DNA of 64,000 nucleotides from Planctomycetota bacterium. GTDB lineage: Bacteria > Planctomycetota > Phycisphaerae > Phycisphaerales > SM1A02. The translations under genes were made by a program, and so were the position numbers. The notes under the pieces were generated by a model. The model was not told where the DNA came from. It did no database searches and saw nothing but the letters and a program-made list of their open reading frames with translations. The DNA is taken from NCBI GenBank assembly GCA_022566535.1, contig JADFIR010000001.1:62001-126000 (forward strand). Reading direction: 5' to 3'. Within the stretch, counting starts at the first letter, position 1; the number at the start of each line of letters is the position of its first letter. Below are positions 17,821-25,540 of the stretch, in pieces.

Positions 17821-17987
17821 ATTCACCACAGCGGCCCAGAGGACACTGAGCAGAAGAAAGAGTTCTATAGGCAATGGGACAACTTGGTTCAGGGCCGGCG
17901 CACAGCGCGATCTTGCCCCATGAGTCTATTGATCCCTATCTTCCCCAATATCGATCCTCTGTGTTCTCCGTGGTGAAACTTCTCTTC
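17821..17987. repeat. Imperfect inverted repeat filling an intergenic region
   Basis: The left arm starts TTCACCACAGCGG-CCAGAGGAC at about 17822; the reverse complement of the right arm (about 17950-17976) reads TTTCACCACGGAGAACACAGAGGATCG. The arms are similar, not identical, and enclose about 100 bp with no coding signal. It lies between convergent RidA and transaldolase genes. Confidence 0.4.
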
Positions 17988-18019
17988 GCCCTCTACGAAT
18001 CTGCATTGAATCAACCGGG

Positions 18020-18691
18020 CTAGCGGCTTCCCGCCAACTGCGGCATAGCCGCGTGCGCCTTGTCCCAGTCGGCGAGGAACTTCTGGAGCCCGACGTCCGT
18101 CAGCGGATGCTTCATCACTTGCTGGATGACCTTGAACGGGGCGGTGGCGACATCGGCGCCGATGAGCGCCGCTTGTGACAAATGCATCGGATGGCGGATC
18201 GACGCCACGAGTATCTTGGTCGAGAACCCGTAGTTGTCATAGATCGTGCGGATCTGCTGCACGATCTCCATGCCCTCGAAGGCGACGTCATCCATTCGCC
18301 CGATGAACGGGCTGATGAGAAACGCGCCCGCCTTGGCGGCCATCAACGCCTGAAGCGGCTGGAAGCACAGCGTCATGTTGATCTTCGTTCCGCGATCGCT
18401 CAGCGTCTTGCAAGCCCGCAACCCTTCCTCGATGCATGGCAACTTGACGACGATGTTCGCTGCGATCTGAGTGAGCGGCTCGGCTTCGGCCACCATTGGG
18501 TCGTGCTCGGTCGAGACCACCTCGGCGCTCACGGGCCCGCTGACGATCTGGCAAATCTCTTCCAGGCGGGTATGGAAGTCCACGCCCTCCCTGGCCACCA
18601 GGCTGGGGTTGGTGGTCACGCCGTCCAGCACGCCCAGATCCGCAGCCCGCTTTATCTCATCCAGGTTCGCGGTGTCGATGTAGATATCCAT
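18020..18691 (-). CDS. Transaldolase, small TalC/fructose-6-phosphate aldolase-like type
   Basis: 223 residues from ATG 18691, the usual length of the small decameric transaldolase subfamily. Family landmarks are MDIYIDTANLDEIKRA, DGVTTNPSL, VSAEVVSTE, the Schiff-base lysine in IVVKLPC (Lys83), INMTLCFQPLQAL, SPFIGRMDD and VASIRHPMHL. Known reaction: transfer of a dihydroxyacetone unit between sugar phosphates in the non-oxidative pentose phosphate pathway, or aldol cleavage of fructose 6-phosphate; the two cannot be told apart with confidence here. Its start lacks a ribosome-binding site but has TACAAT 6 nt upstream. Confidence 0.88.
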   Translation of the reverse strand: MDIYIDTANLDEIKRAADLGVLDGVTTNPSLVAREGVDFHTRLEEICQIVSGPVSAEVVSTEHDPMVAEAEPLTQIAANIVVKLPCIEEGLRACKTLSDRGTKINMTLCFQPLQALMAAKAGAFLISPFIGRMDDVAFEGMEIVQQIRTIYDNYGFSTKILVASIRHPMHLSQAALIGADVATAPFKVIQQVMKHPLTDVGLQKFLADWDKAHAAMPQLAGSR

Positions 18692-18697
18692 GGCGAT

Positions 18698-18703
18698 ATT
18701 GTA
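18698..18703 (-). promoter_or_regulatory. -10-like TACAAT 6 nt before the transaldolase start
   Basis: On the minus strand TACAAT is followed by ATCGCC and then the ATG at 18691. A transcript from this -10 would begin at or next to the start codon, i.e. be leaderless. No convincing -35 is visible. Confidence 0.45.
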
Positions 18704-18738
18704 TCGCGCTGGGTGGTCTGGGTGGTGAATCTTCCAGG

Positions 18739-20175
18739 CTAGCTTTGCCGCATCAGAATCATGATCGCGTTGGCCAACAGGCTCACGATCATGATCAGCA
18801 GCACGATGATGAATGCCGGGCTCTCCAGTACGCTGCTGCGGCTGGATCGCTTCGGGTCGGCCGGCGGCGGGAATGCGGGCTCGCCGGTCAACGCGGGCGC
18901 GACGTCGGAAAGGTCCAGGCTGCGATGGGCGAAATGCGGGGGCCGACCTTTGGCGATCAGCTTCAGGTCCGCCAGCAGGTCCGCCTCGCTGTGATAGCGG
19001 TCCTTGGGACGCTTGGCCATCATCATCTCGATGACCTGAGCGCAGCCGGCGCTGATGTTGGGGTTGATGTGGTCAGGCGGGGTCAGTTCGGCCTTGAGAT
19101 GCTTGTGCATGACCGCCGACGGATTCTTCCCGTCGAAGGGAACTTTGCCGGTGACCATGTGGTAGAAGGTCGCCCCCAGGCCGTAGATGTCGGCGGCGGG
19201 GCCGATCTTGATCTCACCGCGGATCTGTTCAGGGCTGATGTAATAGGGCGTGCCGTAGGCCCGGCCGGCTTCAGCCTCTGCGGCGGCCCGGTCGCTCATC
19301 GCCCTGGCCAGGCCAAGGTCGGCGAGCTTCACTGCACCCTTACGGCTGATGATAATGTTCTTGGGCTTGACATCGCGGTGGATGAAGCCTTTTTCGTGGG
19401 CATGTTGCAGGGCCTTCGCCACCTGGGTGACGACCTGGATCGCCTCGGCTTCGATAATGCGCTTGCCCTTGACAATGCGGTCGTAGACGGTCTGCCCGTC
19501 CACATATTCCATCACGAAGTAGTACTGATCGCCCGCTCTGCCGACGTCGTAGGCACTGACGATGTTGGGATGGTTCTGCTGGGCCGCCGCCCGGCCTTCC
19601 TTGTAGAACCGATCGATGAAGTTCTTGTTGGCCGAGAGCTTCTTCGGCAGCACCTTGATGGCGACCAGGCGGTCCAGGCTCAACTGCCTGGCCAGGAAGA
19701 CCGTGGCCATGGCCCCGGAGCCGAGCTTCCGTTTGATCTTGTATCCGGGAATCTGCTCGGTCGATTTCTTCGCCTCAAACTCGCGTCGCAGCCGGTCGAG
19801 TTGTCGCGGCGTGAGGAACTGGCGCTCAACCAGCAGATCGGTGAGGGTGCGCGGTTCGTCGAGTTGCGCCGATTCCCGCTGGAAGGCGTGGCACAGCTCC
19901 ACCTCCTCGGCTGTGGCCAATCCGCGCTGCACGACGAGCTTGCCGAGCATCGTCTCGAACCCGCCGGTGGAGGTGCCTTGGCCGGGCGCTGCGGTGGATT
20001 CGCCGGCGGCCGGTTGATCGCGCGCACCGGTGTCGCTCGCGGCGCCGCCAGCTGCGTCCACCGCCTGTGTTGATCCTTCGTTGGAATCCGCCAGGGACAA
20101 CGGCGGTTCGTCCTGGGTGGCCGAAGGATTCAGCGGTCGCTCTGGTTCGTATGCTTCACTCACGATTGGCAACAC
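18739..20175 (-). CDS. Membrane-anchored Hanks-type Ser/Thr protein kinase
   Basis: 478 residues from a GTG at 20175 (a second GTG at 20163 is an alternative). Residues 1-75 are low-complexity; 75-140 form a helical region (MLGKLVVQRGLATAEEVELC, LLVERQFLTPRQLDRLRREF) like the FhaA/DUF-type leader seen in planctomycete kinases. The kinase domain spans ~145-400: glycine loop LGSGAMATVFLA, Lys174 (VAIKVLPKK), catalytic HRDVKPKN (Asp268), ADLGLA (Asp286; DLG for DFG), GTPYYISPEQ. A C-terminal membrane segment (~455-475) places the kinase in the cytoplasm. No PASTA or other sensor follows. Substrate unknown. Confidence 0.9.
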   Translation of the reverse strand: MLPIVSEAYEPERPLNPSATQDEPPLSLADSNEGSTQAVDAAGGAASDTGARDQPAAGESTAAPGQGTSTGGFETMLGKLVVQRGLATAEEVELCHAFQRESAQLDEPRTLTDLLVERQFLTPRQLDRLRREFEAKKSTEQIPGYKIKRKLGSGAMATVFLARQLSLDRLVAIKVLPKKLSANKNFIDRFYKEGRAAAQQNHPNIVSAYDVGRAGDQYYFVMEYVDGQTVYDRIVKGKRIIEAEAIQVVTQVAKALQHAHEKGFIHRDVKPKNIIISRKGAVKLADLGLARAMSDRAAAEAEAGRAYGTPYYISPEQIRGEIKIGPAADIYGLGATFYHMVTGKVPFDGKNPSAVMHKHLKAELTPPDHINPNISAGCAQVIEMMMAKRPKDRYHSEADLLADLKLIAKGRPPHFAHRSLDLSDVAPALTGEPAFPPPADPKRSSRSSVLESPAFIIVLLIMIVSLLANAIMILMRQS

Positions 20176-20546
20176 GAAGTGGGCCGAGCCCGGTCCGGGA
20201 ATTGAGTGAATCCAGCCACGTCGCCCCGCAGCCGGGGATCGAATGTGACCATAGTTCTATCAAGGATCGTATCGGCTTCGGTCTAACCACTGTAGAAAGC
20301 CGAACCCCCACACAACGGACCGCCCAGAGCCGTCCGGGAACAACGTCACCCCATACGTCGGATACGGACAGGCCCGCCAAACGGTTCCCGCCCGTGCGTC
20401 TCCACCGGCGACCATCTTTCCCGGCTCACGGCTGCGGCGCGAGCCGCTGGCGACCCATTGAGCCTCCGGCATGCCGGCGAACCGGGGCTGTCCGGGACCC
20501 TAAGATATGCGGTAGTTCTGCGCGATAAACAGGGAAGCAGGCAGCG
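20176..20546. other. Intergenic region between divergent genes
   Basis: About 370 bp between the kinase and the family-9 glycosyltransferase. No coding frame is supported. TAAGAT at 20502-20507 could be a -10 for the plus-strand gene, whose leader carries AGGGAAGCAGG; no matching -35 was found. Confidence 0.35.
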
Positions 20547-21677
20547 ATGGCCCAGCCGAAGCGCATCCTGATCGTTCGACCCAGCGCCCTGGGCGATGTG
20601 TGCCGGACTGTGCCGGTGCTGGCGAGTCTGCGTCGTGCGTATCCGCAGACGACCATCGACTGGCTGGTGCAGGAGGACTTTGCGGCTGCGATTCGCGCCC
20701 ATACGGCCCTAGACGAAGCGGTGCTCTTCCCACGCGCGCGATTCGCCCGGTGGTGGCGGGATCCAGCCGTGGCCTGGGAGATGCTTCACTGGTTCGCCGC
20801 GCTCGGCCGGCGCGGCTACGACCTCGTGTTCGACTGTCAGGGTCTTGGCCGTAGCGGGCTGATCACCTGGGCCACGTTCGCCAAGCACCGCATCGGCCTG
20901 CGCGCAGCACGTGAATTCGGCCGGTTGGGCTACAACGTGCGACATCCACCTTCGGCCGCAAAACACACCGTTGAACAAATGATGTGGCTGCTGACGGCCC
21001 AAGGCATCGAGTTGAGGTACGACATGAGTTTGTACGTCGCCGATACCGACCGCGCCTGGTGGACGGATCGCCGGGCGGAGCTGGGCCTGTCCGACGAGAC
21101 CTATGTCGTGCTTGCCCCGACCAGCCGCTGGCCGAGCAAGCGCTGGCCGCAACGGAGTTGGTCCGCGCTGGTCGAGCCGCTGGTGGCGCGCGGCTTCGGC
21201 CGGGCGATCCTGGTGGGGTCGCCCGCGGAGCGCGAGCAGGTGCGGGAGATCGTTTCACGTGAGCCCGAGGTTGCAGCCTCGCTCATCGATCTGGTCGGGC
21301 GCACCAGCCTCGGCCAGACCATGGCCGTCATCGCCGACGCCGCCCTGGTCATTGGCAACGATTCAGCCCCGTTGCACATGGCCGTCGGGTTTGCCCGGCC
21401 ATGCCTGGGGCTGTATGGGCCGACGGATCCGCAGGAGGTTGGGCCGTATGGCGTGGATGATGCGGTGGTTTGCATCGAGGTGAGCGCGCGGGGCGAATCC
21501 ATTGACTACAAACACCCCGGGCTTGGCAACGCGTTGATGTGTTTGATCCAGCCCGCCGATGTGCTGGCCCGCGTCGATCAGATGTTTCCCGAGCGTCAGA
21601 TTGCGCTCCCCAAGCCGGGCCTTTCTGTCCCCAGTGACCGAGGGAGTTCAGCGCTGACGGAAAGGGCCGCATCGTGA
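20547..21677 (+). CDS. Family-9 glycosyltransferase (ADP-heptose:LPS heptosyltransferase-like)
   Basis: 376 residues starting MAQPKRILIVRPSALGDVCR, the standard first strand and loop of GT9 heptosyltransferases (RxSALGD). Further landmarks: TIDWLVQEDFA, YDLVFDCQGLGRSGL, VVLAPTSRWPSKRWP (donor phosphate loop), and IGNDSAPLHMAVGFARPCLGLYGPTDP, the ADP-sugar site. Known role: addition of L-glycero-D-manno-heptose to lipopolysaccharide core at the cytoplasmic side of the inner membrane. Placement before lpxK and hldE supports a heptose-core function. Which heptose it adds cannot be read from sequence. Confidence 0.87.
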   Translation: MAQPKRILIVRPSALGDVCRTVPVLASLRRAYPQTTIDWLVQEDFAAAIRAHTALDEAVLFPRARFARWWRDPAVAWEMLHWFAALGRRGYDLVFDCQGLGRSGLITWATFAKHRIGLRAAREFGRLGYNVRHPPSAAKHTVEQMMWLLTAQGIELRYDMSLYVADTDRAWWTDRRAELGLSDETYVVLAPTSRWPSKRWPQRSWSALVEPLVARGFGRAILVGSPAEREQVREIVSREPEVAASLIDLVGRTSLGQTMAVIADAALVIGNDSAPLHMAVGFARPCLGLYGPTDPQEVGPYGVDDAVVCIEVSARGESIDYKHPGLGNALMCLIQPADVLARVDQMFPERQIALPKPGLSVPSDRGSSALTERAAS

Positions 21678-21756
21678 ATCATGCTGCTCACGCATGGCTT
21701 GCTCGTCGATTGATCTACTGCGTCATGCTTCCATTGCGCGCTGATGCCGGGAGTGG

Positions 21757-22182
21757 ATGCGGATGATCTTGGCGGTGCACATGCCGGCGGCGGTGACGAT
21801 TCCACTGGCCCTGATCGTGGCCGGTTGGATCATGTGGTACTGGCAGCGCCTCGGCCGCCGGGAAGTCCCCGACACTCGGCGGCGAATCAGACGGGCGTCG
21901 ATCATCGTGATGCTGGTGTCGCTGCCGATCCTTGTTCGCGGGCTGAGCTTCCTTGACCACGATACGGACCATTCTCAATACATCATCACCTGGCTGCTGG
22001 TCCTGTTCACACTCGGGCTCGTGGTCGTCACGGCCGGGATTGACTTGGTCAATACGCTGCGCATAGAGCGCAAAGCAGACCGCCAGCGCGTGGCCAAAGC
22101 CGTGACAGCGTTCGGCAAGGCGGCCAAGACAGCGGGGGCCACGACGCCGGATGAACGTAGCGAGAAGGGCAATCAACCGTGA
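21757..22182 (+). CDS. Small hypothetical membrane protein
   Basis: 141 residues if the ATG at 21757 is used; the ATG at 21763 has better spacing (9 nt) from GGAG and is equally likely. Three hydrophobic segments are visible (about 10-28, 48-65 and 75-98: TIPLALIVAGWIMWYW, IIVMLVSLPILVRGL, ITWLLVLFTLGLVVVTAG), then a basic, charged C-terminal tail (IERKADRQRVAKAV). No family recognised. Its stop overlaps the lpxK start (GTGA), so it is co-translated with lpxK and probably takes part in, or accompanies, LPS assembly; that is inference from position only. Confidence 0.65.
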   Translation: MRMILAVHMPAAVTIPLALIVAGWIMWYWQRLGRREVPDTRRRIRRASIIVMLVSLPILVRGLSFLDHDTDHSQYIITWLLVLFTLGLVVVTAGIDLVNTLRIERKADRQRVAKAVTAFGKAAKTAGATTPDERSEKGNQP

Positions 22183-23186
22183 CCGGTCCGCTGCCGGGGT
22201 TTGCGTCGCCGCTGACGGTGCCCGCCTCGTGGGTCTATGGCCTGACGATCGCAGCCCGCAACGCACGGTTCGATCGCGGTAACGCTGTGGCCTCGGTCGA
22301 TGTGCCGGTCATCTCGGTGGGAAATCTCACCACCGGGGGTGTGGGCAAGACGCCGATGGTGGCCTGGATCGCCGATCTGCTTGTCAATCAGGGCCGGCTT
22401 CCCGTCATCGCGATGCGCGGCTACCGCGCCCGAGCAGGCGAGAGCAGCGATGAGCAGGCGGAGTACGCACAGCGCCTGCCCGATGTGCCGGTGGTTGCCA
22501 AGGCGGACCGCCTCGCGGCCATTCGCGCGGTTCGCCTGCGATGCCCGACAATCGACTGCGTACTGCTGGACGATGGATTTCAACATCGCCGTATTCGGCG
22601 CGATCTTGATCTCGTGCTGATCGACGCCTCGCGCAACACGTTCGATGATCGGCTCCTGCCGGCCGGTCATCTGCGCGAGCCTCTCGCGAGCCTCCGGCGT
22701 GCCGATGCGGTCGTGGTGACCCGCGCCGAAGGCGTCGATTCTTCGATTGCCGGAGCGATCCAGCGGCATCATGGCCGGCCGCCGGTCGCCTGGTCGCGCC
22801 ACACTTGGACGCACTTGGCTGTTCATCATCCTGATGAGCGCCGCGAGCCGGTGGATTGGCTGCGCGGCAAGCGGCTGCTGACGATGCTGGGCGTCGGCCA
22901 TCCGCGCTCCATCATCCTGCAGCTACAGCAGGCCGGGGCTGAAGTGGCGGTCAACCTGCCCGTCCGTGACCACCAGCGGTATGGCCGGGCCAAGCTGGCC
23001 GTGGCCGAGGGCCTGTGTGAGGGGCTCGACGCGATGGTGATGACCCCCAAGGATTGGGTCAAAGCACAACTCCTGATAGACTTGAGCCGCTGGCCGGTCC
23101 CGGTGGTGATTCCGCAGCCGGCTCTTGACGTTTTCGACGGGGCTGAGGCGTTGCGACGGCTCATCCTCGACGCCGTCGCGCGGTAG
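22179..23186 (+). CDS. lpxK: Tetraacyldisaccharide 4'-kinase LpxK
   Basis: 335 residues from GTG 22179, overlapping the previous stop by 4 bp. LpxK landmarks: VPVISVGNLTTGGVGKTPM (Walker A, ~43-60), AMRGYRAR, PVVAKADRLAA, IDCVLLDDGFQHRRIRRDLD (the DDGFQH signature), LLPAGHLREPLASLRRAD and the late VMTPKDWVK line. Known reaction: ATP-dependent phosphorylation of the 4' position of lipid A disaccharide at the cytoplasmic membrane face. With hldE and the GT9 gene this shows the organism makes a lipid A-based outer membrane with a heptose core. Confidence 0.93.
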   Translation: MTGPLPGFASPLTVPASWVYGLTIAARNARFDRGNAVASVDVPVISVGNLTTGGVGKTPMVAWIADLLVNQGRLPVIAMRGYRARAGESSDEQAEYAQRLPDVPVVAKADRLAAIRAVRLRCPTIDCVLLDDGFQHRRIRRDLDLVLIDASRNTFDDRLLPAGHLREPLASLRRADAVVVTRAEGVDSSIAGAIQRHHGRPPVAWSRHTWTHLAVHHPDERREPVDWLRGKRLLTMLGVGHPRSIILQLQQAGAEVAVNLPVRDHQRYGRAKLAVAEGLCEGLDAMVMTPKDWVKAQLLIDLSRWPVPVVIPQPALDVFDGAEALRRLILDAVAR

Positions 23187-23244
23187 AGTCCCCTGTGCCG
23201 GGCCACGACCGCACCGGCCAGTGATTTCTTCTTACGGATCAGTG

Positions 23245-24762
23245 ATGCCCACGCTCCTGGAACGTCTCGCTGCGTATGAGCCCTTCACCGCGATGGTGGT
23301 GGGCGACTTCATGTTGGACCAGTATGTCTACGGAGCGGCCGAACGCCTCAGCCCAGAGGCTCCTGTCCCGATTCTTCATGCCACTCGCTTCGAGGATCAC
23401 GCAGGCGGGGCGGCCAACGTCGCGCTGTGCCTGCGAGCGCTGAAAGCGGATGTGCTGTGCTTCGGCGTTGTGGGCGCCGACCATGAGGCACAGATCTTGC
23501 GAGATGCACTGGCCGAGGCCGGCTGCGGCGTTGAAGGTCTGCTGGAAGATGCCAGCCGTCCGACCACAATCAAGCGCAGCATGATCGGTCTGGCCCAGCA
23601 CCGCCACCCGCAGAAGATGTTTCGGGTCGATCTGGAAGTCCGCGATCCGTTGGGCGAAGATCTCGCTGAGCGATTGCTTGAGCTGATTACGGCTCGCCTG
23701 GACGAGGTGGACATCGTCTGCCTGGAGGATTGCGACAAAGGCGTCTGCTGCGCGGCCTTGTGCCAACAACTCATCGAGCGATGCCGGGCCGGAAGCAAGC
23801 CGTTCGTCGTCGATCCAGCGGCGATCGCGGACTATTCGAAGTATCGCGGCGCAACCGCGATCACGCCCAACCGCTCCGAAGCTGAGTTGGCGACGGGGCT
23901 CGGCACGCCCATCGAAGCGTCGCAGATCCACAACGCCGGCCTGGCTGCGAAACTGTTGACCGATCTGGACCTGGAAGCCGTGGTGCTGACCCTCGACCGC
24001 CAGGGAGCGTTGCTGCATGAGCGAGGCCGGGATCCGGTGCTGGTGCCGACCTCGGCCCGATCGGTGTACGACGTGACCGGCGCGGGGGACATGGTCTTGG
24101 CGGCCTTGGCCGGGGCCGTCGCCAACCGGTTCAATTGGAATGATGCCGTGCGGTTCGCTAACGCCGGCGCCGGGTTGGCCGTCGAGGTCTTCGGCGCCCA
24201 GCCGATCCCCTTCGCCAATGTGCAGCGCGCGGTGCTCGCAGAAACTCGCTCGCTTGATGGGAAGGTGCGGAGCCTCCAAGAGTTGCTCGTCGAGCTGGCT
24301 GTGCACCGCCAGGCCGGTCACAAGATCGTCTTCACCAACGGGTGCTTCGACCTCATTCACGCCGGCCACGTCGCCTACCTCGCCGAGGCGAAGCAACTCG
24401 GAGATGTGCTGGTCGTCGCCGTCAACTCCGATGAGCAGGTGCGGCGGCTCAAGGGCGAAGGCCGGCCGGTGTGCAATGAGCCCCAGCGCCTCGAGGTGCT
24501 CTCGGCCTTGCAGTTTGTGGACTATGTGATCGTTTTCGGCGAGCCGACGCCGCATGAGATCCTCCGCCGCCTCAAGCCCGATCTGCTGGTCAAAGGCGGT
24601 GACTATTCACCGCAAGATGTGCTCGGCGGGGAGGTCGTCGAGCAGTACGGAGGGGCCATCAGGGTCGTGGCCCATCGGCCCGGGCTGAGCAGTTCACGAC
24701 TGATCCAGCGGTTCGCCCAGGCCGGCGCTGCTGCGGACCTCGCGATGCCTTCGCCCGACTGA
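23245..24762 (+). CDS. hldE: Bifunctional heptose-7-phosphate kinase / heptose-1-phosphate adenylyltransferase
   Basis: 505 residues from ATG 23245; the frame is open earlier but the homologous region begins here. The N-terminal ribokinase-like domain (~1-320) has VVGDFMLDQYVYG, SPEAPVPIL, HAGGAANVALCLRAL, NRSEAELATG and VYDVTGAGDMVLAALA (catalytic GAGD). The C-terminal nucleotidyltransferase (~345-490) has FTNGCFDLIHAGHVAYL (HxGH), VAVNSDEQVRRLKG, and PDLLVKGGDY. Known pathway: D-glycero-beta-D-manno-heptose 7-phosphate to the 1,7-bisphosphate, then ADP-activation for LPS core. Full-length fusion as in enterobacteria. The phosphatase GmhB and isomerase GmhA are not in the window. Confidence 0.93.
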   Translation: MPTLLERLAAYEPFTAMVVGDFMLDQYVYGAAERLSPEAPVPILHATRFEDHAGGAANVALCLRALKADVLCFGVVGADHEAQILRDALAEAGCGVEGLLEDASRPTTIKRSMIGLAQHRHPQKMFRVDLEVRDPLGEDLAERLLELITARLDEVDIVCLEDCDKGVCCAALCQQLIERCRAGSKPFVVDPAAIADYSKYRGATAITPNRSEAELATGLGTPIEASQIHNAGLAAKLLTDLDLEAVVLTLDRQGALLHERGRDPVLVPTSARSVYDVTGAGDMVLAALAGAVANRFNWNDAVRFANAGAGLAVEVFGAQPIPFANVQRAVLAETRSLDGKVRSLQELLVELAVHRQAGHKIVFTNGCFDLIHAGHVAYLAEAKQLGDVLVVAVNSDEQVRRLKGEGRPVCNEPQRLEVLSALQFVDYVIVFGEPTPHEILRRLKPDLLVKGGDYSPQDVLGGEVVEQYGGAIRVVAHRPGLSSSRLIQRFAQAGAAADLAMPSPD

Positions 24763-24773
24763 GCCCGCGCGCG

Positions 24774-25514
24774 ATGATTCACGTTGCCGTCCTGTACAGG
24801 CCGTACATTGATGCGCTGCTTGCGGGGCGCAAGACCATTGAGTGCCGCCTCACCCGTCAACCGAGGGCGCCGTATGACGTCATCGAGCCGGGCGATCGTA
24901 TTTTCTTCAAGCAGTCGGCCGGGCCGTACCGGGCCGCCGCCGTCGCCGAACACGTCATCTGTGAAGACAAGCTGACGCCCGGCCGGGTCCGTCAAATCAG
25001 GCGCGATTACAACGAGCTGATCGGCGGCGAGCCCGCCTTTTGGAACGCCAAGCGCAACAGCCGGTATTGCACGCTGATCTGGCTCAAGCATGTTCAGCCG
25101 AGCTCCACCGGGCCGGCGATCCGTCCGCTTCAGGGGCTCGCCTGGCTGACGCTCGATGATGCGCCGACCTGGACCAAGCAAGACCGCACCGATCAGTCAT
25201 TCCATGTCGTGCTGACGCCGGGAAACCTTCGCAACAACAGCATCTATGTTTCCGGGATCATCGATCGGTTCCCCAGATCGTCGATCGGCGGCGCGACCAA
25301 ACGGCAGGCGGCTGATCCGCTGACGCTGATCCTTCACGACGGACCATCCATCGAAACCGACATCGTCGGCCCGCGGACCATGCTGCGGACGCGCGCGTGG
25401 GGCTCATGGTTCAAGCGGCATGGCGCTCGTGCGGGTGATCGCGTGGTGTTTACGCCCGTGGATGAAACCACGTATTTCGTCGCGCTGGCTCGAGGCGACT
25501 CAACGCAGCATTGA
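24774..25514 (+). CDS. ASCH-domain protein with a C-terminal B3/pseudobarrel-like domain
   Basis: 246 residues, 11 bp after hldE. Residues ~1-105 form an ASCH domain: AVLYRPYIDALLAGRKTIECR and GDRIFFKQSAGPYRAAAVAEHVI. Residues ~140-246 form a second unit: FHVVLTPGNLRNNSIYVSG, PRSSIGG, then WGSWFKRHGARAGDRVVFTP, which by strand pattern and the final W-x-x-F-x-x-H-x-x-x-x-GD element resembles B3-type DNA-binding pseudobarrels. Known: ASCH domains are PUA-like and are thought to bind RNA or modified nucleotides. The second-domain assignment is inference. Function unknown. Confidence 0.65.
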   Translation: MIHVAVLYRPYIDALLAGRKTIECRLTRQPRAPYDVIEPGDRIFFKQSAGPYRAAAVAEHVICEDKLTPGRVRQIRRDYNELIGGEPAFWNAKRNSRYCTLIWLKHVQPSSTGPAIRPLQGLAWLTLDDAPTWTKQDRTDQSFHVVLTPGNLRNNSIYVSGIIDRFPRSSIGGATKRQAADPLTLILHDGPSIETDIVGPRTMLRTRAWGSWFKRHGARAGDRVVFTPVDETTYFVALARGDSTQH

Positions 25515-25540
25515 ACTGCCTTGCCGTTAGAATGCGGCCC

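Noticed and set aside
18745-20073. 442-codon plus-strand open frame antisense to the kinase
   Set aside because: No motifs; the minus strand has all kinase signatures.
23239-24555. 438-codon minus-strand open frame under hldE
   Set aside because: Shadow frame; hldE on the other strand is unambiguous.
25511-25540. TTGAAC/TAGAAT as a complete promoter for the Eis-like gene
   Set aside because: Spacing is only 11 bp, too short; just the -10-like part is retained.
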